From: Anaerolineales bacterium
Lineage (GTDB): Bacteria > Chloroflexota > Anaerolineae > Anaerolineales > Villigracilaceae
Direction: 5' to 3'
DNA: 64,000 nt
NCBI GenBank assembly: GCA_015075725.1
Contig: JABTTV010000001.1
Span: 3,835,223-3,899,222, forward strand
In this document: in pieces, positions 58,365 to 64,000 of the stretch
How the letters are laid out: each line of letters begins with the position of its first letter
How positions within the stretch are numbered: the first letter of the stretch is position 1
Translations under genes and position numbers: made by a program
Notes under the pieces: model-generated
Seen by the model: the letters and a program-made list of their open reading frames with translations, nothing else
Database searches by the model: none
Told to the model about the DNA's origin: nothing

Positions 58365-59315
58365 ATGAATCCAATCGAAAACATTCTCAACTATCACCGC
58401 ATCGCCATCGTGGACGGTGCGATGGCGACCGAACTAGAAACGCGCGGCTGCGACTTGAACGATGCGCTGTGGTCCGCAAAGGTTTTGCTCGAACAACCCG
58501 AACTGATTCGCGCGGTGCATTTGGATTACTTCAAGGCAGGAGCGGACATCACCATCACTGCCAGCTATCAAGCGACAGTCGAGGGTTTTGCCAAACGCGG
58601 GTTGAATCGCGAGCAGGCGATCGATTTGATGAAAAAATCCGTGCGTCTGGCTCAGGAGGCGCGCGATGAATTTTGGTCGAAGGAAACGAACCGTATCGAT
58701 CGCGCTTATCCATTGATCGCCGGTTCGGTGGGACCTTATGGCGCGTATCTCGCGGATGGTTCGGAATATCGCGGCGATTACAACCTGGCCGAGGACGAAC
58801 TAATCGCGTTCCACCGTCCGCGCGTGGAAGCGCTGGTCGCCTCGGGCACGGACCTCCTAGCCTGCGAGACCATCCCATGTGGAATCGAAGCCCGGGCGTT
58901 GATTCGCCTGCTGGCTGAGTTCCCAAATACATTTGCATGGTTCACATTCACCGCCAAAGACGGAGAGCACATCAGCAACGGCGAAAGGATCGCAGACATC
59001 GCCGCATTTCTAGATGAACAGCCGCAAGCTGCCGCGGTGGGAATCAATTGCTCATCGCCGCTTTTCATCCCGGCTTTGATCGGCAGGATCAGGAATAAAA
59101 CAGGCAGACCGGTCATCGTTTATCCAAACTCCGGCGAGATCTACGACCCGTCCACGAACACATGGCACGGGGAGACCTCCTGCGATTCGTTCGGGCTGCA
59201 ATCCAAAGTCTGGTATGAGGCGGGAGCAAGACTCATCGGCGGATGCTGCCGCACAACGCCGGGTCATATCCGTGAGATCCATGCCTGGGTCACGAATGGA
59301 GCCGGACGTTCATGA
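58365..59315 (+). CDS. Homocysteine S-methyltransferase family protein
   Basis: A 316-residue zinc methyltransferase of the MmuM/BhmT class: IVDGAMATELETRG at the N-terminus, a zinc Cys in GINCSSP and the C-terminal IGGCCRTTPGHIREI motif with the Cys pair. It would move a methyl group from a donor such as S-methylmethionine or a betaine to homocysteine. ATG 58365 fits the family start; a TTG 15 bases upstream is possible. It ends overlapping the next gene as ATGA. It may give the locus a route from methylated compounds to methionine. Confidence 0.93.
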   Translation: MNPIENILNYHRIAIVDGAMATELETRGCDLNDALWSAKVLLEQPELIRAVHLDYFKAGADITITASYQATVEGFAKRGLNREQAIDLMKKSVRLAQEARDEFWSKETNRIDRAYPLIAGSVGPYGAYLADGSEYRGDYNLAEDELIAFHRPRVEALVASGTDLLACETIPCGIEARALIRLLAEFPNTFAWFTFTAKDGEHISNGERIADIAAFLDEQPQAAAVGINCSSPLFIPALIGRIRNKTGRPVIVYPNSGEIYDPSTNTWHGETSCDSFGLQSKVWYEAGARLIGGCCRTTPGHIREIHAWVTNGAGRS

Positions 59316-59695
59316 GCAACGAATTCCTCTCACACGATGAAATGCCCACCGAGGAAAAACTTCCCTACCCCACCCGCCCGATGTATTTCGCGGACGGGAC
59401 GAGCGTGGAGGAGTTCATAATCCCTGAAGAGGATAAAGAACTTGTCCTTGAGCAGTTATATCCCTTCACGCCTGTTCCAAAATTGACCGATAAACTTTAT
59501 GACCTGCATGCGGATAAGACTTTCACCGCACGCGATTTCCGCGTGACATGGGAAAACGGGATGAATTATCTCGTCAGCCCGTATTATCCCGAAAGCGGCG
59601 GCACGGTAATCGATTGGATCGATGAGAACGCCTTGATGGACGACGATTACGATGAAGAGGAATTCGACGATGCGTTACCAAACTCGCCAAGTTGA
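59312..59695 (+). CDS. Acidic hypothetical protein linked to the methyltransferase locus
   Basis: A 127-residue, strongly acidic protein with no membrane segment. It has a conserved-looking middle (FADGTSVEEFIIPEEDKELV, then DLHADKTFTARDFRVTWENG) and an Asp/Glu-rich tail. The start overlaps the homocysteine methyltransferase stop (ATGA), which argues for a linked role. I do not recognise a family. It could be a small partner or inhibitor of one of the methyltransferases, but nothing in the sequence proves this. Confidence 0.7.
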   Translation: MSNEFLSHDEMPTEEKLPYPTRPMYFADGTSVEEFIIPEEDKELVLEQLYPFTPVPKLTDKLYDLHADKTFTARDFRVTWENGMNYLVSPYYPESGGTVIDWIDENALMDDDYDEEEFDDALPNSPS

Positions 59696-59775
59696 AAGGC
59701 GTGGAACGGGTTTAACGAAAACGCAGGGATGGCATCCCAAATTTTCCCGCCCGATCTCAAGAAAGCCAGGCAGTT

Positions 59776-60144
59776 ATGAACAACAAGTCTATTAAACGTA
59801 TCTTTGGAATGAAATTTGCAGAGATTTACCCGCTGTACGTTCAAAAAGCGGAACGCAAAAATCGTACGAAAGAAGAGGTCGACGAAATCATCTGCTGGCT
59901 GACCGGCTATAGCCCGGCAGGATTGCAACAACAACTCAAACAGGGAAATGATTTTCAAACCTTTTTTGCCCAAGCGCCGGCCATGAATCCGAACAGGTCC
60001 TTCATCAAGGGCGTCGTTTGCGGTGTTCGTGTCGAAGAAATCGAAGACCCGCTGATGCAAAAAATCCGTTATTTGGACAAACTGATCGATGAACTCGCAA
60101 AAGGAAAAGCGTTGGAGAAAATTCTGCGGTCATCTCACGCCTGA
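59776..60144 (+). CDS. DUF2200 family protein
   Basis: A 122-residue protein matching DUF2200: KRIFGMKFAEIYPLYVQKAERKN is split over the first 30 residues, then EEVDEIICWLTGYSPAGLQQQL and GVVCGVRVEEIEDPLMQKIRYLDKLIDELAKGK. Family members are small, basic, cytoplasmic and of unknown function. It is a stand-alone gene 80 bases after the previous one. Confidence 0.9.
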   Translation: MNNKSIKRIFGMKFAEIYPLYVQKAERKNRTKEEVDEIICWLTGYSPAGLQQQLKQGNDFQTFFAQAPAMNPNRSFIKGVVCGVRVEEIEDPLMQKIRYLDKLIDELAKGKALEKILRSSHA

Positions 60145-60295
60145 ACTTTTTTCCGGCTGGACCGCTTCGCCGGTTCGTGTGACACGGTAGTCTTGCGCCT
60201 ACTCGCGGAGTTTGCCTTGAACCTGTCGAGGCGGTTTGGGGATGAGGCTCAAAACGATAAGGTGTTTTCAAGAAATTACCTTCCGGAGATTTATC

Positions 60296-60919
60296 TTGAG
60301 TAGATTTGGTCCTGACCCGCTTGTTTTTTTCAACTCTGTATATCAGAATATCGCACCCTGGGATATTGGCGCACCTCAACCCGCCATGGCTGCCCTTATA
60401 GAAACATATCCGCCTGCAAATCCAATTTTGGATCTCGGCTGCGGCACCGGCGACCTTGCGATTTATTTGGCAAAATTGGGACATGAAATTGTTGGGATTG
60501 ATTTCGTTGAATCTGCGATCAAGAACGCCCAAGACAAGGCTGCATCCCTTCCCAATGAGACCAACCAATCATTAAGTTTCCGAGTAGCAGACGCCCTCAA
60601 GCCCTCCGCACTGGACGAAAAATTTGGAGCAGTTTTCGATTCGGGTTTTTATCATTTGTTCGACCCAGACCAATGTGAACAGTTAATTGATGAGGTCGCC
60701 TCGATATTGAGGCCGCATGGCGGTTATCATTTACACGAGTTCGCAATCGAATTTCCCGTGCCCAATGTGCCCCGCCAAATTTCAATCAATGAATTAAAAA
60801 CACGTTTTACGGTTGAAAAAGGATGGCGTATTAAAGAAATACAAACGGTAGAGTTTCTGAGTCGGGTCGCCCCTCCCGTGCCCGCAACCTGTGCTTACAT
60901 AGAACGTCTTCCAGCGTAA
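60296..60919 (+). CDS. Class I SAM-dependent methyltransferase
   Basis: A 207-residue methyltransferase with the SAM loop NPILDLGCGTGDLAIYLAKLG and acidic EIVGIDFVESAI. The C-terminal half fits the thiopurine/Methyltransf_25 region. I start at TTG 60296 (LSRFGPDP), which has GGAG at seven bases; the frame runs further upstream to an ATG at 60236 but that part lacks conserved features. Acceptor unknown. It is a single gene, and its neighbours give no clue. Confidence 0.85.
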   Translation: MSRFGPDPLVFFNSVYQNIAPWDIGAPQPAMAALIETYPPANPILDLGCGTGDLAIYLAKLGHEIVGIDFVESAIKNAQDKAASLPNETNQSLSFRVADALKPSALDEKFGAVFDSGFYHLFDPDQCEQLIDEVASILRPHGGYHLHEFAIEFPVPNVPRQISINELKTRFTVEKGWRIKEIQTVEFLSRVAPPVPATCAYIERLPA

Positions 60920-61004
60920 ATCGCACCTGACAAAGCGTGCGACGGCCCCTCGAAACAGCCCAGGGCAAGCGGTCTTGAAAGTCAAGAGCAAAACCCTCCA
61001 TGTA

Positions 61005-62543
61005 ATGGCTACAAATACACCCAAGTTTTCTCTCTCCAAACAACCATCATCAAAGATCCTATTCCTCCTTTTTTTAATTCCAATCCTTGCCGCCCACACT
61101 TTCTTCCTCGCCGAGATCCCTTCAGGTCTCTATCTCGACGAATCTTCGATCGGCTATAATGCCGTCTCACTCATCGAAACCGGGCGGGACGAACACGGCG
61201 CGTTCCTGCCCATCTACCCAAAATCCGTCGGGGATTATAAAAATCCTGTTTACATCTACACTGCGGCGCTGGTGCTGAAAATTTTAGGAATATCAGAGTT
61301 CACGCTCCGGTTCACCAGCGTCATATTCTATTTTTGCGCGCTCGCATTAACTCTCTTGCTGATCAACCGGGTATTTGACAAGAGCCAGATCGTCCGCTTG
61401 TATGCGCTGGTAACTTTCGGCTTCCTGCCAATGTTATTCACGATTTCACGAATTGCCTTCGAGGTCATCGCCCAATTAACATGGACTTCAGCAGGGATTC
61501 TATCGATATCGATCGCTTTTCACGAGAATGACTCGAAAAGGGATATCCTGAAAGCGCTTGCCTGCGGAATAATTCTCGGCACTTCTACCTACACATATTC
61601 CACGGGGAGATTGTTGTCCTTTCTCGGGCTGGCATTGCTTTGGGTAATTTTCTTTAAGCGAGAGAATCTCAAAAAACTGTCGCTGGTCACGGTTGCATTT
61701 GTTATCGCATTGATTCCGTTAATCTTTTTCACTATCCGCAATCCAGGGGCGATCACTTCAAGGTTCAATACACTATCCTACTGGAGCGAGTCGATGCAGC
61801 TTGGTGAGAAAATCTCCATTTTCATTCAAAACTATTTCACCTATTTTTCCCCTCGCTTCCTGCTCTTTCAAGGTGATCCCAACCTGCGTCACTCGACGGG
61901 ATTCGGTGGCGTCATTTTCATCTCCGTCTTTTTGCTGTCCATGATCGGATTGATGGGCATTCTTATCCGGCGAAAGTGGAATCGCTTCCACATTTTCCTT
62001 TTCGTCAGCCTGTTCCTCTCACCCATCCCCGCCGCATTGACCTCCGAAGGGACTCCGCACGCGTTAAGGAGCATGACACTAGGATATTACATTCTCATAT
62101 TCTCCTGTTATGGAATTGCTGAATTTGCTTACATCAGATACCAACGCGCCAAGTCACTGGTTTTGACCGGCATATCCCTGCTCCTATTGGCTGAAGTGAT
62201 CAGTTTCCAACTGGATTACTTCAGCGCTTATCCCGCCCGAAGCGTAAAAGCGATGGGGAGTTTCGACTTCGAATCCGCCCTGCAATTTGCGATCGATCGG
62301 CAACCCGGTGAAATAATTTTTATGAACAAGCCGCGCGAGACATATGCGAACGTGCAGTTCTATTCCCTGCTGGTCGAAAATCCTCAAAATATCCGAGTAA
62401 TATGGGACAATCGCCCCAAGCCGAAAGGAAATCTGTGCATCGTTTACCATGTCCAAAACGAACCTGAGTTGAATTCGTTTCCGGATCCTTTCGAGGAGTA
62501 TGACAGCGGAGGCGTGACGAAGGCGAGATGTTATTTGCCATAA
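61005..62543 (+). CDS. GT39/ArnT-like membrane glycosyltransferase
   Basis: A 512-residue protein with about 11 to 12 membrane helices. The first outer loop holds the acidic pair LYLDESSIGYNAVSL expected of PMT/ArnT-like (GT-C) transferases that use lipid-linked sugars; a short soluble C-terminal domain follows (QPGEIIFMNKPRETYANVQF). It probably glycosylates a lipid or protein outside the membrane. ATG 61005 (MATNTPKF) is preferred over an upstream TTG. No neighbour indicates the acceptor. Confidence 0.82.
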   Translation: MATNTPKFSLSKQPSSKILFLLFLIPILAAHTFFLAEIPSGLYLDESSIGYNAVSLIETGRDEHGAFLPIYPKSVGDYKNPVYIYTAALVLKILGISEFTLRFTSVIFYFCALALTLLLINRVFDKSQIVRLYALVTFGFLPMLFTISRIAFEVIAQLTWTSAGILSISIAFHENDSKRDILKALACGIILGTSTYTYSTGRLLSFLGLALLWVIFFKRENLKKLSLVTVAFVIALIPLIFFTIRNPGAITSRFNTLSYWSESMQLGEKISIFIQNYFTYFSPRFLLFQGDPNLRHSTGFGGVIFISVFLLSMIGLMGILIRRKWNRFHIFLFVSLFLSPIPAALTSEGTPHALRSMTLGYYILIFSCYGIAEFAYIRYQRAKSLVLTGISLLLLAEVISFQLDYFSAYPARSVKAMGSFDFESALQFAIDRQPGEIIFMNKPRETYANVQFYSLLVENPQNIRVIWDNRPKPKGNLCIVYHVQNEPELNSFPDPFEEYDSGGVTKARCYLP

Positions 62544-62549
62544 TCATCT

Positions 62550-62591
62550 TGTCATGCTAAGTGGCGCGGGCGCCACTCGTTCAGAGTGACA
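62550..62591. repeat. Small palindromic element
   Basis: TGTCA at one end and TGACA at the other enclose a perfect AGTGGCGC-GG-GCGCCACT hairpin, in the spacer between the GT39-like and pirin genes. It may act as a terminator or be a degraded mobile palindrome. Confidence 0.55.
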
Positions 62592-62638
62592 CTAATCCGC
62601 AAACGTAAGTTTCCCATCCCCAAAATCATCTACACGAC

Positions 62639-63481
62639 ATGACCAATAGAACCATATCCCAAATCATCGAACCCAAACTTGTGATCGAAGGCGCGGGCGT
62701 TTTATTGAGGCGCTCCTTCGGTCCGCACGCCAGCAACCAGTTCGACCCCTTTCTTTTATTCGACCATTTCGCCTTCAACAACCCGCTCGAAGGTCCAATT
62801 CGCGGCTTCCCCACCCATCCGCACCGCGGCATCGAAACCGTCACCTACATGCTCGAAGGCACGGTCCGCCATCGCGACAGCCTCGGCAACATGGGCACCA
62901 TCGCCGAAGGCGACGTGCAATGGATGACCAGCGGGCGGGGCATCCTGCACGAAGAAATGCCGCGTCGAAGCCCCAACGGAAACATTTACGGTTTCCAACT
63001 TTGGGTCAACCTGCCCGCCGCGCAAAAGATGAGCGAACCGCGCTATCAAGAGGTCGCCGCGGGGACGATCCCCGTCATCGAAAAAGACGGCGCGGTGATT
63101 CGCCTCGTTGCTGGAGAGGTGAATGGAATCCGCGGACCCGTGACAGAGATCGCCGCTTCGCCTCTTTACATGGATGTGAAGTTGAATCCTGATTCCCGAT
63201 TCGATTATCCCATCCCAGCCGGACACACAACCTTGATGTACGTCTTCGAAGGCGTTGGAGAGTTTTCAGGTCAAGTTGTAGAAGGCGTCAGCATGGTGAA
63301 ATTCAACGACGACGGCGACCAGGTCGAGGTCAGTACAGAAGCGGGCGTCCGTTTCATGCTCATCACCGGCGCTCCGTTCAAAGAGCCCATCGTGCCGTAC
63401 GGTCCCTTCGTGATGAACACGCGCGAAGAGATCGAAGAAACCATCCGCGAACTGCGGAACGGGACGTTCATAAAACCTTAA
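62639..63481 (+). CDS. Pirin family protein
   Basis: A 280-residue bicupin pirin with the N-terminal LRRSFGPHASNQFDPFLLFDHF and the metal-binding HPHRGIETVTYMLEG (two His), the later His/Glu in GILHEEMPRR, and a conserved QLWVNLP strand. Some pirins cleave quercetin or act as redox-dependent regulators; here the natural role is not clear. It stands alone, and the second cupin repeat is complete. Confidence 0.93.
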   Translation: MTNRTISQIIEPKLVIEGAGVLLRRSFGPHASNQFDPFLLFDHFAFNNPLEGPIRGFPTHPHRGIETVTYMLEGTVRHRDSLGNMGTIAEGDVQWMTSGRGILHEEMPRRSPNGNIYGFQLWVNLPAAQKMSEPRYQEVAAGTIPVIEKDGAVIRLVAGEVNGIRGPVTEIAASPLYMDVKLNPDSRFDYPIPAGHTTLMYVFEGVGEFSGQVVEGVSMVKFNDDGDQVEVSTEAGVRFMLITGAPFKEPIVPYGPFVMNTREEIEETIRELRNGTFIKP

Positions 63482-63579
63482 TCCCAATGCTCCCTGCGCC
63501 GTCCCCGGCGCAGATCTCCATAAAAATACATCTGGTTCCAATACCTCACCGCCGAGGACGGCGGCTGAAGCAAAATAAT

Positions 63580-64000
63580 ATGACTCAAGTTCTATATGGT
63601 CCCCGTCTCGGCAGGGAAGGCGAATTGCGAGTCGGTTGCTGCGCTGTCCTGTTCGACCAATCCCGTAAAAAGGTTTTACTTACGCGCCGCGTCGATAATG
63701 GACGCTGGTGCCTGCCCGGCGGCAGAATGGAATCCGGCGAAAGCGCGGCGGAAACCTGCGAGCGCGAGTTTTGGGAGGAGACGGGCTTGAAAGTCCGCGC
63801 GACCCGTTTGATCGGTGTGTACAGCAACCCGGAACAACTGGTGATCTATCCCGACGGGATGAAAGTCTTTATGGTCGTGATGAGTTTCGAAGTAAACGCA
63901 TTTGAAGGGCAATTGGGCTTGAGCGAAGAAACCACCGATTTTGGATTCTACTCACTCGATGAAATGGACTCCATGCCGATGCACGGCGAGCATAAGATGA
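63580..64000 (+). CDS. Nudix hydrolase, cut by the window end
   Basis: The frame begins at ATG 63580 (MTQVLYGPRL) and runs off the window after 140 codons. It has a complete Nudix box (GGRMESGESAAETCEREFWEETGL, split over residues 47-70) with the required glycine, glutamates and arginine, after the CCAVLFDQSRKKVLLTRR strand. Members hydrolyse nucleoside diphosphates linked to another group; substrate is unknown. The spacer before it (63482-63579) holds two short GC-rich hairpins (63494-63513 and 63549-63564) but no other feature. Confidence 0.92.
   Translation, partial: MTQVLYGPRLGREGELRVGCCAVLFDQSRKKVLLTRRVDNGRWCLPGGRMESGESAAETCEREFWEETGLKVRATRLIGVYSNPEQLVIYPDGMKVFMVVMSFEVNAFEGQLGLSEETTDFGFYSLDEMDSMPMHGEHKM

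Overview
The window reads as a chromosomal segment of an anaerobic or facultative bacterium of the phylum Chloroflexota, most likely class Anaerolineae. This rests on gene content rather than a marker gene. The content includes LiaF-type envelope proteins, an NAD-linked formate dehydrogenase with a NuoE-NuoF fusion, a block of non-pyrrolysine MttB methyltransferases, large Sec-exported subtilases and many intergenic palindromes. No rRNA or tRNA gene, CRISPR array or transposase was recognised. Coding density is high and strand blocks are long.

Layout. 1-0.5 kb: tail of a cyclic-nucleotide-binding protein and a NifU-like protein. 0.55-2.7 kb (minus): a three-gene membrane operon with LiaI/LiaF-like proteins. 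2.8-10.8 kb (minus): a surface-polysaccharide block (O-antigen-ligase-like protein, processive glycosyltransferase 2, nucleotidyltransferase-like protein, B12-binding radical SAM enzyme, methyltransferase, flippase, nucleoside phosphorylase), with a GT4 glycosyltransferase divergent. 12.0-14.7 kb (minus): a TetR-led operon behind a 15-bp-arm palindromic operator. 15.6-18.9 kb: oxidative pentose phosphate genes pgl-gnd-zwf. 19.1-26.5 kb: a MacB-like export system whose ATPase carries a C-terminal cyclic-nucleotide-binding domain, followed by an OmpR-type two-component pair. 27.2-31.8 kb (minus): formate dehydrogenase (alpha, ferredoxin-like beta, NuoEF fusion) with a clear promoter and an upstream palindrome.

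32.1-46.3 kb is the most unusual part. It holds a NarL-type histidine kinase/response regulator pair, a receiver protein with a degenerate GGDEF domain, a 66-residue exported peptide with two AGWNT motifs, and two large exported subtilases ending in tandem GWN repeats. It also holds a 48-residue peptide ending in GWNG, a c-di-GMP-I riboswitch in front of a stand-alone MASE-like membrane protein, and a large GGDEF/HD-GYP protein whose sensor domain is a paralogue of that membrane protein. The peptide gene and the second subtilase share a promoter layout: an 18-bp imperfect palindrome (15 of 18 bases the same) exactly 22 bp upstream of a -10-like box. I infer a c-di-GMP-linked, two-component-controlled exported GWN peptide/protease system.

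46.4-59.7 kb: a one-carbon/quaternary-amine locus with a GntR regulator, a corrinoid protein, four MttB-family methyltransferases, an S9 peptidase, an M20 amidohydrolase, a methyltetrahydrofolate:corrinoid methyltransferase-like protein and a homocysteine methyltransferase. The likely logic is to release and demethylate methylated amines and pass methyl groups to tetrahydrofolate or methionine. 59.8-64.0 kb: DUF2200, a methyltransferase, a GT39-like membrane protein, pirin and a Nudix hydrolase cut by the window end.

Gene ends and spacers are marked by two repeat classes: dispersed 85-100 bp palindromes with CATTGCGA termini, and degenerate tandem 'word' repeats with their own inverted copy, several of which begin in or at the stop codon of the upstream gene.
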